DNA of 64,000 bases from positions 1-64,000 of the forward strand of contig NZ_JALJFG010000020.1 of assembly GCF_023242475.1 (NCBI RefSeq), given 5' to 3'. The notes under the pieces were generated by a model, which did no database searches, was not told the DNA's origin, and saw nothing but the letters and a program-made list of their open reading frames with translations. Every line of letters starts with the position of its first letter. The stretch's first letter is position 1. The translations under genes were made by a program, and so were the position numbers. Positions 1-7,882 of this stretch are shown here, in pieces. Source of the DNA: Pseudomonas sp. MWU15-20650 (GTDB lineage: Bacteria > Pseudomonadota > Gammaproteobacteria > Pseudomonadales > Pseudomonadaceae).

Positions 1-76
1 AATGTGGGAGGGGCTGCGCATCTATCCGAACGGCAAACTGACCTGCATCACCTGCACATCTCATATTCCGACCTAG
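1..76 (+). CDS. C-terminal end of an unidentified upstream gene
   Basis: Frame 2 is open from the left edge and stops with TAG at 74-76. It reads as a plausible protein tail (…EGLRIYPNGKLTCITCTS…), with mostly G or C in third codon positions as in genuine genes of this window. Only about 24 residues are visible, so no family can be named. The bases 3-16 resemble a REP arm (GTGGGAGGGG), so part of the reading could be fortuitous. Low confidence. Confidence 0.3.
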   Translation, partial: MWEGLRIYPNGKLTCITCTSHIPT

Positions 77-114
77 ACTTGTCAGTATCCCCATTCCGAC
101 AAGGCCGTCGTCCC

Positions 115-291
115 ATGATCACCATGTCCTCCTTCCACGCCATGCTTATCCCCATTCTGATCGGCATGATCCTTCTGGCGGTAGGCTTCAACTTCCGCGA
201 CAAGCCCCTCGGCGTATTCGGCATGTGGATCGGCATGCTGCTGATTCTGGCGACTGTGGTTTACAAGATCCTCGCCAAATTGGCGGAATGA
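115..291 (+). CDS. Small two-helix inner-membrane protein, unknown function
   Basis: This 58-residue ORF starts at ATG 115, with AAGG at 101-104 as a possible ribosome-binding site; a second in-frame ATG lies at 124. Two hydrophobic segments are visible, about residues 8-24 (AMLIPILIGMILLAVGF) and 33-54 (GVFGMWIGMLLILATVVYKI). They are separated by a short charged loop (NFRDKP), so a two-pass membrane protein is inferred. An in-frame extension to position 4 is rejected because it gives an unnatural His/Arg-rich N-terminus. It lies 61 bp upstream of the MscS-type channel gene and may be co-expressed with it. I do not recognise the family. Confidence 0.55.
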   Translation: MITMSSFHAMLIPILIGMILLAVGFNFRDKPLGVFGMWIGMLLILATVVYKILAKLAE

Positions 292-352
292 CAAATGCGC
301 TCGCATTGGGCATAGCGGCCTCGTACACTCGGTCAATTCGTCGTTTCCAAGG

Positions 353-2530
353 TTGACCGCCTCTGTGCTTTCCCGTCTGCTTGCCCTGCCCTGTTATGCC
401 CTGATCGCCCTGCTCACGCTATTGCCGCTTACATCGGCCCAGGCCGTGAGCTTGCCCGGCTTGCTGGGCAACTCCACCAAAGCCCAGCCCCAAGCCGACG
501 TACCGCTGGGGCAGTCGCTGGATGAGGTGATCAAGACCCTGGAGAGCGACCAGCAGCGCACCCAACTGCTGAGCGACCTGAAGAAGCTGCGCGAGGCCAC
601 GCAAAAAGCCCAGCCGGCCACCGAGCAAGGCGTGCTCGGCTTGATCGGCGGAACCCTGGCGGGCCTTGAGGCACAGTTCTCCGGCGCCGACAGCCCGCTG
701 GGGCGCTGGTCCAATGAAGTGGACCTGGCCAAGGACGAACTCAGCGCCCTGATGTTGCCGGCCAGCGAATGGCTGCCGATCATTTTCGGCTTTGCCGTGA
801 TCCTGGCGGTGTGGAGCCTGCTGGCTGCAGCGCTGATCTGGCTCAGCCATCGGGTACGCGAGCGCTTCGGGCTCCCCGAAGAACTGCCGCAACACCCTCG
901 CACCTGGGACATGCTGCGCTTTGCCCTGCGCAAGCTCGGCCCGTGGCTGATCGCCCTGGTGATCACGGTTTACCTGAGCTACGCCCTGCCTTCGTCCCTG
1001 GGTAAATCCTTGGCGATGGTGCTGGCTTACGCGTTGGTGATCGGCACCTGCTTCTCGGCGATCTGTGTGATTGCCTTCTCTGTACTCGACGGCCCGCACC
1101 GTCACCGCGCGCTGTACATCCTGCGTCATCAAGCCTTTCGCCCGCTGTGGTGGATCGGCAGCTTTGCCGCCTTCGGTGAAGGGTTGAGCGACCCGCGCCT
1201 GGTAACAGCACTGGGCCCGCACCTGGCCCACACCGCAGCCACCGTGGCGAATGTGATGGCGGCACTGTCCACCGGCGTGTTTATCCTGCGGTTCCGCCGG
1301 CCGATTGCGCACCTGATCCGCAACCAGCCGCTGTCGCGCCGCCTCACGCGCCGCGCCCTCACCGACACCCTGTCGATTATCGGCACCTTCTGGTACATCC
1401 CGGCGTTGCTGCTGGTGGGCATCTCGCTGTTCGCCACCTTCCTGTCGGCCGGCGATACCAGTACTGCCCTGCGCCAATCGCTGCTGTGCACGGTGTTGCT
1501 GGTGCTGTGCATGGTGATCAATGGCCTGGTGCGGCGCCACGCGCTCAAGCCGCAGCGCGGGCATAAGCGTCACGCGCTGTATTCCGAGCGCCTGAAAAGC
1601 TTCGTCTACACCCTGGTGCACCTGGTGGTGTGGCTGGTGTTTATTGAGCTGGGGCTGCGGGTCTGGGGCCTGTCGATGATTCGCTTCACCGAAGGTGACG
1701 GCCATGAAGTCAGCGTCAAGCTGTTTGGCCTGGGCGGCACGCTGCTGTTCGCCTGGCTGATCTGGATCCTCAGTGACACCGCGATCCATCACGCCCTGAC
1801 TCGCTCGCGCAAAGGCTTGGCCAACGCCCGTGCGCAAACCATGATGCCGTTGATCCGCAACGTGCTGTTCGTGACCATCTTTATCATCGCCGCCATCGTG
1901 GCCCTGGCGAACATGGGCATGAACGTCACGCCGCTGTTGGCCGGTGCGGGTGTGATCGGTATCGCCATCGGTTTTGGCGCGCAGTCGCTGGTGGCGGACT
2001 TGATCACCGGCCTGTTCATCATCATCGAAGACTCCCTGGCCATCGATGACTACGTGGATGTCGGCGGCCACCTCGGCACCGTCGAGGGCCTGACCATCCG
2101 CACCGTGCGCCTGCGTGACATCGACGGCATCGTGCACACCATCCCGTTCAGCGAGATCAAGAGCATCAAGAACTACTCCCGGGAGTTCGGCTACGCGATC
2201 TTCCGGGTGGCAATCCCCTACAACATGGAAATCGACGACGCCATCAAGTTGATGCGCGATGTCGGCCAGAAGATGCGCAACGACCCGCTGCAACGCCGCA
2301 ATATTTGGTCGCCGCTGGAGATTCAGGGCGTGGAAAGCTTTGAGTCCGGCAGCGCAATCCTGCGGGCGCGCTTCAAGACCGCGCCGATCAAGCAGTGGGA
2401 AGTGTCGCGGGCGTTCAACCTGTCGCTCAAGCGCCATCTGGATGAAGCCGGGCTGGACCTGGCGACGCCGCGCTTGAGTGTGCAGGTGGTGACCGCCGGT
2501 ACGGTGCAGGAGAAAGAGACACAGCAATGA
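353..2530 (+). CDS. MscS-family mechanosensitive channel (YbiO-like, large form)
   Basis: This 725-residue membrane protein has an N-terminal signal sequence (LIALLTLLPLTSAQA), a periplasmic helical stretch, then many transmembrane helices and a C-terminal MscS module. The pore helix and beta domain are clear from about residue 520: NVTPLLAGAGVIGIAIGFGA, LVADLITGLF and then the DYVDVGGHLGTVE beta fold. MscS-type channels open under membrane tension to release solutes during osmotic downshock. The length matches the large YbiO/MscM-like group rather than the ~280-residue MscS. The start is uncertain: TTG 353 follows AAGG directly, and GTG 365 has better spacing. It converges on mbtH across a REPIN. 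Confidence 0.85.
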   Translation: MTASVLSRLLALPCYALIALLTLLPLTSAQAVSLPGLLGNSTKAQPQADVPLGQSLDEVIKTLESDQQRTQLLSDLKKLREATQKAQPATEQGVLGLIGGTLAGLEAQFSGADSPLGRWSNEVDLAKDELSALMLPASEWLPIIFGFAVILAVWSLLAAALIWLSHRVRERFGLPEELPQHPRTWDMLRFALRKLGPWLIALVITVYLSYALPSSLGKSLAMVLAYALVIGTCFSAICVIAFSVLDGPHRHRALYILRHQAFRPLWWIGSFAAFGEGLSDPRLVTALGPHLAHTAATVANVMAALSTGVFILRFRRPIAHLIRNQPLSRRLTRRALTDTLSIIGTFWYIPALLLVGISLFATFLSAGDTSTALRQSLLCTVLLVLCMVINGLVRRHALKPQRGHKRHALYSERLKSFVYTLVHLVVWLVFIELGLRVWGLSMIRFTEGDGHEVSVKLFGLGGTLLFAWLIWILSDTAIHHALTRSRKGLANARAQTMMPLIRNVLFVTIFIIAAIVALANMGMNVTPLLAGAGVIGIAIGFGAQSLVADLITGLFIIIEDSLAIDDYVDVGGHLGTVEGLTIRTVRLRDIDGIVHTIPFSEIKSIKNYSREFGYAIFRVAIPYNMEIDDAIKLMRDVGQKMRNDPLQRRNIWSPLEIQGVESFESGSAILRARFKTAPIKQWEVSRAFNLSLKRHLDEAGLDLATPRLSVQVVTAGTVQEKETQQ

Positions 2531-2633
2531 ACAGGCAGAGATGCTGAGCGAGAAAATCCTCGCCAAGCCTGCGCTGGGCGGCCAAGGATGACGTGATGCA
2601 GGGCTGAATCACGACCCGGGGTGCTTTGTGGAT

Positions 2634-2725
2634 TGTGGCGAGCGAGCTTGCTCGCGCTGGAGTGCGAAGCGCTCCCATTTTTTGGGGCTGCTTCGCAGCC
2701 CAACCGGAGCAAGCCCCTCGCCACA
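2634..2725. repeat. REPIN: two inverted REP-like arms
   Basis: The left arm (TGTGGCGAGCGAGCTTGCTC) and the right arm (GAGCAAGCCCCTCGCCACA) are inverted copies. Between them are a second short palindrome (GGGCTGCTTCGCAGCCC) and spacer sequence. The element fills the gap between the converging MscS channel and mbtH genes. Such elements are typical of Pseudomonas intergenic space and can fold in RNA, so it may also end transcripts from both sides. Confidence 0.75.
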
Positions 2726-2752
2726 GGAAGCCTGCCCCAGTGACCGTTTGTG

Positions 2753-2977
2753 TCAACCTGCGAGCGCAGCGCCGTCCATCTTCTGGCGCAGGCTCAACGG
2801 ACGCATGTCGGTCCAGACCTCTTCGATGTAGGCCAGGCACTCTTTCTTCATGCCACTCTTGCCCACCGTGCGCCAGCCTTCCGGCACAGCCTTGTAGTCG
2901 GGCCAGATCGAGTATTGCTCTTCGTGGTTGACCACCACCTGGAACAGGATGTCGTCGCGGTCAAATACTGAGGTCAT
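2753..2977 (-). CDS. mbtH: MbtH-like NRPS chaperone protein
   Basis: This 74-residue protein carries the whole MbtH signature: NHEEQYSIWP (residues 17-26), PEGW a few residues later, and the C-terminal WTDMRPLSL. MbtH proteins bind adenylation domains and help them fold and activate amino acids; in pyoverdine loci they support the Pvd synthetases. The start ATG at 2977 has GGAG six bases upstream. It lies 82 bp downstream of pvdH on the same strand and is probably co-transcribed from the pvdH PvdS promoter. The gap contains a 7-bp-stem hairpin (3004-3010 with 3016-3022) that could modulate read-through or stability. Confidence 0.95.
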   Translation of the reverse strand: MTSVFDRDDILFQVVVNHEEQYSIWPDYKAVPEGWRTVGKSGMKKECLAYIEEVWTDMRPLSLRQKMDGAALAG

Positions 2978-3059
2978 TGCGGTTCTCCGTCGCTCAAAGG
3001 CTGGCTGCGCACCACGCGCAGCGCTGATATCTGTAGAAACGTACCAAGGGCCTGGAAAA

Positions 3060-4472
3060 TTAGAGGCCGGCAACTGCCGCCGCCAAGGCGCGCCCGAAGA
3101 TCTCGGCCACTTGGTCGACCTCTGTGGCAGTGATCACCAACGGTGGCAGGAAGCGCACCACGCTGCCATGGCGCCCGCCCAGTTCCAGGATCAGGCCACG
3201 CTTGAGGCATTCACGTTGCACCCGCGGCGCCAACTGTCGATGCACGGGGGGGTGGCCCTGAGTGTCGAGCGTGCCATCCGGGTCAACCAGTTCCACCCCG
3301 AGCATCAGCCCACGCCCACGAATATCGCCCAACTGCGGGAAGTCGCGCTGCAGGCTGCGCAAGTGTTCGCCCAGGCGCTCACCCATGACGGCCGCGTGGC
3401 CCGCCAGATCATGCGCCTGGAGGTAGCGCATCACCGCCGAACCCGCCGCCATGGCCATCTGGTTGCCACGGAACGTCCCGGCATGAGCACCCGGCAGCCA
3501 GGTGTCGAGCCAGTCGCGATACACCACGACCGCCAGCGGCAAGCTGCCGCCGATGGCTTTGGACATCACCACCACATCCGGAATGATACCGGCGTGTTCG
3601 AACGCAAACATCTTGCCGGTGCGGCCGAAACCACTCTGGATTTCATCGACGATCAACGCCACCCCGGCCTGCTCGGTGATACGCCGCAAGCCGCGCAGCC
3701 AATCGAGATCGGCGGGGATCACACCGCCCTCGCCCTGCACCACTTCGACAATCACCGCCGCCGGCAGCAGCACGCCGGCTTCCGGATCGTTGAGCAGGTT
3801 TTCCAGGTAATGCAGGTTGACCCGCACGCCTTGCGCGCCACCCAGGCCGAACGGACAGCGGTAGTCGTAAGGGTATGGCAGGAACTGCACGCCATTGCCG
3901 AGCAACGCCCCCAACGGTTGCTTCGGCCCCAGGCTGCCCATCAGGCTCAAGGCGCCCTGGCTCATGCCGTGATAACCGCCCTGGAACGACAGCACAGTGC
4001 TGCGACCGGTCGCCGTGCGCACCAGTTTCAACGCAGCTTCCACCGCATCGGTCCCCGTGGGGCCGCAGAACTGGATTTTCGCTTCCCGCGCCAACGCCGA
4101 GGGCAGCAGACCAAACAGGTCCTGCACGAACTGATCCTTGACCGGTGTCGTCAGGTCAAGGGTGTGCAGGGGCAGCTCGTCGCTCAATACCTGCTCAATG
4201 GCCTGGATCACCACCGGGTGGTTATGCCCCAGCGCCAGGGTTCCGGCGCCGGCCAGGCAGTCGATGAAACGGCGGCCCTCCACGTCTTCCACATAAATGC
4301 CCTTGGCGCGCTTGAGCGCCAGGGGAATGCGTCGTGGATAGCTGCGGGCGTTGGACTCCTGCTGGCGTTGGCGGGCCAGCAGCGGGGTTTCGTCAAACTG
4401 GTAGAGCGTTTCCGCCGGCGCCGGGCCCGCGTGCACGGGGGCGTCTTCGATACGGCTGGTAGCGACTGACAT
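3060..4472 (-). CDS. pvdH: L-2,4-diaminobutyrate:2-oxoglutarate aminotransferase PvdH
   Basis: This 470-residue class-III PLP aminotransferase converts aspartate beta-semialdehyde to L-2,4-diaminobutyrate, the third amino acid built into the pyoverdine chromophore. Visible family features include CGPTGTDAVEAALKLVR (PLP phosphate binding), VDEIQSGFGRTG, and VVVMSKAIGGSLPLA with the Schiff-base lysine near residue 304. The length matches P. aeruginosa PvdH. An ATG at 4472 is preferred over the in-frame codon at 4571: it follows a GAGGG/GAGAG ribosome-binding region, and 4571 falls inside the PvdS promoter. The mbtH gene follows. Confidence is high because enzyme family, PvdS box and neighbours all agree. 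Confidence 0.95.
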   Translation of the reverse strand: MSVATSRIEDAPVHAGPAPAETLYQFDETPLLARQRQQESNARSYPRRIPLALKRAKGIYVEDVEGRRFIDCLAGAGTLALGHNHPVVIQAIEQVLSDELPLHTLDLTTPVKDQFVQDLFGLLPSALAREAKIQFCGPTGTDAVEAALKLVRTATGRSTVLSFQGGYHGMSQGALSLMGSLGPKQPLGALLGNGVQFLPYPYDYRCPFGLGGAQGVRVNLHYLENLLNDPEAGVLLPAAVIVEVVQGEGGVIPADLDWLRGLRRITEQAGVALIVDEIQSGFGRTGKMFAFEHAGIIPDVVVMSKAIGGSLPLAVVVYRDWLDTWLPGAHAGTFRGNQMAMAAGSAVMRYLQAHDLAGHAAVMGERLGEHLRSLQRDFPQLGDIRGRGLMLGVELVDPDGTLDTQGHPPVHRQLAPRVQRECLKRGLILELGGRHGSVVRFLPPLVITATEVDQVAEIFGRALAAAVAGL

Positions 4473-4565
4473 CTCTCGATCCCTCAATACGCTGATGATG
4501 GTGACCAAACTGCCGATCCGTGGGCGGGGAACGTGGGACATGCGCACGGATTTCATGTTCTGGAG

Positions 4566-4589
4566 ACGCATCAGGTGCGGGGGGATTTA
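4566..4589 (-). promoter_or_regulatory. PvdS-dependent promoter (iron-starvation box) of pvdH
   Basis: On the minus strand TAAAT (4589-4585) is followed after exactly 16 bases by CGT (4568-4566), within CCTAAATCCCC…. This matches the known PvdS consensus TAAAT-N16/17-CGT. It lies about 95 bp upstream of the chosen pvdH start and fits iron-starvation control of pvdH-mbtH. Confidence 0.9.
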
Positions 4590-4609
4590 GGTCTGTGGTC
4601 GTTTTAAGT

Positions 4610-4632
4610 CAGATAGGCCGGGTACCTATCTG
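4610..4632. repeat. Perfect 8-bp inverted repeat upstream of the pvdH promoter
   Basis: CAGATAGG (4610-4617) and CCTATCTG (4625-4632) form a perfect inverted repeat around a 7-base centre. It lies 21 bp upstream of the pvdH -35 element, where an activator or repressor could bind. There is no T-run, so a terminator is less likely. The rest of the 332-bp gap 4473-4804 holds the PvdS promoter, the pvdH leader and a REPIN. Confidence 0.5.
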
Positions 4633-4690
4633 ATTCTGTCGTAACGGCTCTGCCATTACGGGAGGTTTACCCGATGCATGGAGATCACAC

Positions 4691-4780
4691 TGTGGGAAGG
4701 GGCTTGCTCCCGATTGCGGTGATTCAGCTAAAAACGTGTTAACTGACACACCCTCATCGGGATCAAGCCCCCTCCCACAC
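4691..4780. repeat. REPIN (GTGGGA…TCCCAC type)
   Basis: An arm TGTGGGAAGGGGCTTGCTCC at 4691 is mirrored by ATCGGGATCAAGCCCCCTCC ending near 4780, separated by an AT-rich spacer. It lies between the 3' end of the amidase gene and the upstream side of the pvdH promoter. Confidence 0.8.
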
Positions 4781-4804
4781 GTTGAAACGCGGCTATGCGC
4801 CCCC

Positions 4805-5572
4805 TCAAATGCCCCGATACCGCTCATTCAGCGCATACAGAATCGCGCACGTCTGCGCATCCAGGAACCCGCAGTCATCCCGGCTACGAAAGTGCATCTG
4901 GAACGCCCTTGTCCGCTGCTCGAACGCCTGCCGGTTCTGCGCCGGTTTATAGCCATACCGCTGAAACGCGCGCTCCACTTCCACCTCCGGCGGCAGCGCC
5001 ACGCAAAACCTGCGCTGATACATTGCCCGGGTCGACTCATCGAACCAGGCCCCGACGCCCGCCTCATATAAGTCCTGCCACGGAAATCGCGGCCCCGGAT
5101 CACGCTTGCGCCAATACGCCACATCCGAATGCCCGAGGATGTCGGTCGGCCCGATCTGCGGGTAGCGTGCGAGGATGTCGCGCAGTAAATCAATCAGTAC
5201 GACAACCTGTTCCTGGCTATAGGCAGGAAAGCTGAACACACCCTGGTCATCTCGCGCCAAATTGACGATTTCGATGCCAATCGAACGACTGTTGAGATTA
5301 TCCCGCCCCAGCCAATGGCTGACCCCGGCATGCCAGGCGCGCTTGTCCTCGTCCACCAGGTGGAACACCCGCAACTCGTCATAACCGGCGCGGCGGTAGC
5401 TGGGTTCATCAGGGTCGGGCAAAAGATAGTGGGCACTCACGCCGTCGTGAGTCAGGGTATGCAGGGACGATTTAAACGGCGCTGCGGTGTAGTGCAGGAT
5501 TACCTGCCGCACGGGCTCGCCATTCCGTTCGTTGAAGCCCGTGGAGGGGAAACTGGTATCGATGACCAACAT
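4805..5572 (-). CDS. N-acetylmuramoyl-L-alanine amidase (AmpDh3/AmiD-like)
   Basis: This 255-residue protein is a zinc amidase_2 enzyme that cuts the lactyl-L-Ala bond of peptidoglycan or anhydro-muropeptides. Visible motifs are VILHYTA (zinc His27), GVSAHYLL, RAWHAGVS, GIEIVN and LGHSDVA…RKRDPGPRFPW (further zinc ligand and catalytic region). A peptidoglycan-binding-like C-terminal segment follows. There is no signal peptide and the length equals that of P. aeruginosa AmpDh3 as I remember it, so AmpDh3 rather than a lipoprotein AmpDh2 is the better match; this is inferred. The ATG at 5572 with AAAAGGA upstream is preferred over an extension to 5605. The role next to the pyoverdine genes is probably incidental. 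Confidence 0.85.
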   Translation of the reverse strand: MLVIDTSFPSTGFNERNGEPVRQVILHYTAAPFKSSLHTLTHDGVSAHYLLPDPDEPSYRRAGYDELRVFHLVDEDKRAWHAGVSHWLGRDNLNSRSIGIEIVNLARDDQGVFSFPAYSQEQVVVLIDLLRDILARYPQIGPTDILGHSDVAYWRKRDPGPRFPWQDLYEAGVGAWFDESTRAMYQRRFCVALPPEVEVERAFQRYGYKPAQNRQAFEQRTRAFQMHFRSRDDCGFLDAQTCAILYALNERYRGI

Positions 5573-5622
5573 ATGAACCGTCCTTTTCAATTCGGACCGA
5601 ATCATTCGGCCCGTTCAAGCGC

Positions 5623-5669
5623 AAAAAATTACCGCCATCCTGAAGGGTTGAACTTCGGGCGGGCGGTAA
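5623..5669 (-). terminator. Rho-independent terminator of the two-component operon
   Basis: On the minus strand TTACCGCC (5669-5662) pairs with GGCGGTAA (5636-5629). An inner CCCGAAG/CCTGAAG-type stem lies between them, and the hairpin is followed by a run of six T (5628-5623). It lies just beyond the histidine kinase stop and upstream of the amidase gene. Confidence 0.85.
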
Positions 5670-5692
5670 CTATTTGGCACATGAAAAAGCGC

Positions 5693-7012
5693 TCACTTGC
5701 GCAGCGGCATACTCAGGTCAACCCGCAAGCCATCCGGCTGGCTGTCGAACTTCAACGAGCAGGAGCAGCGCTGCACAATCGCCTGGACGATCGCCAGGCC
5801 CAGGCCACACCCCTCGCTGCTGCCGTTACGCCAGAAGCGTTGGGTCAGGTATTGCAGGTCTTCACTGGAAATCTGCTTGCCATGGTCACGCACGCGGAAC
5901 ACCACATTGTCCGCCGTACTGAAGACGCTCAGTTCCACCCGGGTATCGGCCGGGGTATGGCGCAAGGCGTTGTCCAGCAGGTTGCGCAAGGCCGCGACAG
6001 CCAAGCCCACCGGCATTTCTACCGGAGCCTTGCTGAGGCTGTCTGACAGCATCAGGTCGATACGCCGATTGTCACCGGCGTTGGCATCCTGGATCGCCAG
6101 CCTGGCGACCTCATCGGCGCTGGACTGCAAGCCATCGTCAAACGACAAACTGCCTTCCACCCGCGCCAGCAGCAGGAGTTGCTCCAGGGTGCGATGCAGC
6201 CGGTCGGCGCCCTCCTCGGCGTGGGCCAGGGACTGGTCGCGGGCCGCGCCGTCGGTCATGCGCGCCACTTGCAGGTGGGTCTTGATCGCCGTCAACGGGC
6301 TGCGCAACTCATGGGCGGCGTCACCGGTGAGGCGGCGTTCGCGCTCGATGGTCTTGGCGATGCGCTGCAGCAGTTGGTTCTGGGTATCGAGCAGCGGCTT
6401 GAGTTCGCTGGGCAACGGATGGATCTGCAACGGCTCGAGGGAGTCGGCGCTGCGGCGCATCAAGGCGTCACGCATCCGATTGAGGGGTACCAGGCTCTGG
6501 CCGATACCCAGCCACAATAGGCACAGGCAGCCCAACAAGGCCACACCAACGGGCACCGAGGCCGCCAGCAGGATCGACAGGTTCAACGCCTCGCGCTCCA
6601 CCTGGCGGTCAGCCGTGGTGATCAGCAAGTCACCCCGAGACAGGGTGAAACTGCGCCAGCCCACACCGTCGATGACCTGGTCGCGAAAGCCGCTCTTGCG
6701 CGACTCCAGCCCCTCATCCGGCGTGGTATGGCTGCGCGCCAGGATCTCGCCGCGCAAGGAACTGACCTGGCACGCCATGCCCCCCGGCACATTCAGTTGC
6801 TCGGTGCGCAGATGCGTACCGCCGCTCACACTGGCCAGGCCCGGCATCTGCTCGGTCAGCCCCGCGACCATGCGCGCCGACGCGACCAGGCGCTGGTCGA
6901 GGGAAAACATCATCTGGTTGCGCAAATCGTTGAGCATCCAGGCCGCGGCCAGGGTCCAGATCAACACAAAAGCGGCGCCCAGCTTGAACGTCAGGCGCAG
7001 TCGCAGGCTCAT
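5693..7012 (-). CDS. dsbS: Sensor histidine kinase, probable copper/redox sensor DsbS
   Basis: This 439-residue membrane kinase has two transmembrane segments (about residues 10-30 and 145-170) around a periplasmic sensor region. HAMP-like sequence follows, then the phospho-acceptor box AAHELRSPLTAIKTH (His near 234), N box LLDNALRHTP and G box GCGLGLAIVQAI. It is the partner of the response regulator upstream, whose stop overlaps its ATG (TGATG). The arrangement opposite dsbD matches PA2480-PA2479 of P. aeruginosa, described as the copper-sensing DsbRS system. Assignment to DsbS is by synteny and inference, because the sensor domain cannot be read for ligand. Alternatively it is an unrelated QseC-type kinase. 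Confidence 0.8.
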   Translation of the reverse strand: MSLRLRLTFKLGAAFVLIWTLAAAWMLNDLRNQMMFSLDQRLVASARMVAGLTEQMPGLASVSGGTHLRTEQLNVPGGMACQVSSLRGEILARSHTTPDEGLESRKSGFRDQVIDGVGWRSFTLSRGDLLITTADRQVEREALNLSILLAASVPVGVALLGCLCLLWLGIGQSLVPLNRMRDALMRRSADSLEPLQIHPLPSELKPLLDTQNQLLQRIAKTIERERRLTGDAAHELRSPLTAIKTHLQVARMTDGAARDQSLAHAEEGADRLHRTLEQLLLLARVEGSLSFDDGLQSSADEVARLAIQDANAGDNRRIDLMLSDSLSKAPVEMPVGLAVAALRNLLDNALRHTPADTRVELSVFSTADNVVFRVRDHGKQISSEDLQYLTQRFWRNGSSEGCGLGLAIVQAIVQRCSCSLKFDSQPDGLRVDLSMPLRK

Positions 7013-7707
7013 CACTTGGCCTTCTCGCTGGCATCGGCAGGGCCACCGTCGGCCTGGCCCAGGCGATAGCCCAGGCCACGCACGGTCTCGACGATGCCGT
7101 TGCCCAATTTACGGCGCAGGTGATGGATGTGCACGTTGAGGGCGTTGCTTTCCAGTTCGTCGCTGAAGCCGTAGACGCTGTCTTTGAGTTGTTCGCTGGA
7201 GAGCACGCGGCCCTTGTTATGCAACAGGGCTTGCAACAGCGCCTGTTCGCGCCGCGACAGGTCGACCGGCTCGCCGCCCAGGAAGGTCTCGCGGCTGCTC
7301 GGGTCGTAGGCCAGCCGGCCGTGTTCGATCAGGTTGACGCTACGCCCCGCCACTCGCCGCAGCAGGGTTTGCAAGCGGGCAGCGAGTTCACGCAGGTCGA
7401 ACGGTTTGAGCAGGTAGTCATCGGCGCCGGCTTGCAAGCCGTCGACGCGGTTGGTCACCGAATCCCGTGCGGTGAGGATCAGAACCGGAATGTCCAGGCC
7501 CTGGCTGCGCTGTTGTTGCAACAGTTTGAGGCCGTCTTCGTCGGGCAGGCCGAGGTCGAGCACCATGATGTCGAAGGCCGCCGCCTTGAGCATCGCCCTG
7601 GCGGCGGCAGCCGTGGCCACGCGCTCGACCGTAAAGCCCTGGGCACCGAGGCCGGCCACGATGCCGCTGGCGATCAGTTCGTCGTCTTCACAGACCAGTA
7701 CGTGCAT
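7012..7707 (-). CDS. dsbR: OmpR-family response regulator, probable DsbR
   Basis: This 231-residue regulator has a receiver domain (acidic pocket ED near residues 7-9, phospho-acceptor Asp51 in VLDLGLPDEDG, KPFDLREL). A winged-helix DNA-binding domain follows (LSRREQALLQALLHNKGRVL…, NVHIHHLRRKLG, VRGLGYRL). It is transcribed away from dsbD and is translationally coupled to its kinase. The 175-bp divergent region holds an 11-bp direct repeat typical of OmpR/PhoB-class sites, so it probably controls both itself and the dsb operon. The name follows synteny with PA2479. Confidence 0.85.
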   Translation of the reverse strand: MHVLVCEDDELIASGIVAGLGAQGFTVERVATAAAARAMLKAAAFDIMVLDLGLPDEDGLKLLQQQRSQGLDIPVLILTARDSVTNRVDGLQAGADDYLLKPFDLRELAARLQTLLRRVAGRSVNLIEHGRLAYDPSSRETFLGGEPVDLSRREQALLQALLHNKGRVLSSEQLKDSVYGFSDELESNALNVHIHHLRRKLGNGIVETVRGLGYRLGQADGGPADASEKAK

Positions 7708-7815
7708 GCTGAACCCTTCATGAAAGATGGGGGAATTAAAAGTGCAACGGATTAAGCAGCGATTATGCCGCGAAAAGAAGCCCCCTCAGACAATCCCTAC
7801 ACTTTAGAATAGCCC

Positions 7816-7837
7816 CGGTTAATCATCGGTTAATCAA
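7816..7837. promoter_or_regulatory. Direct repeat, likely binding site of the adjacent response regulator
   Basis: CGGTTAATCAT at 7816-7826 is followed immediately by CGGTTAATCAA at 7827-7837. That is two copies in tandem with an 11-bp period, the spacing used by head-to-tail dimers of OmpR/PhoB-type regulators. It is 45 bp upstream of the dsbD start, in the divergent promoter region. Confidence 0.7.
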
Positions 7838-7882
7838 CGCCACACATTGTGTGCCTCACTTGCATCGAACTAAGGCTTGACC

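Noticed and set aside
4609..4827. 72-codon minus-strand ORF between the amidase and pvdH
   Set aside because: It is composed mostly of REPIN sequence and has no homologous features.
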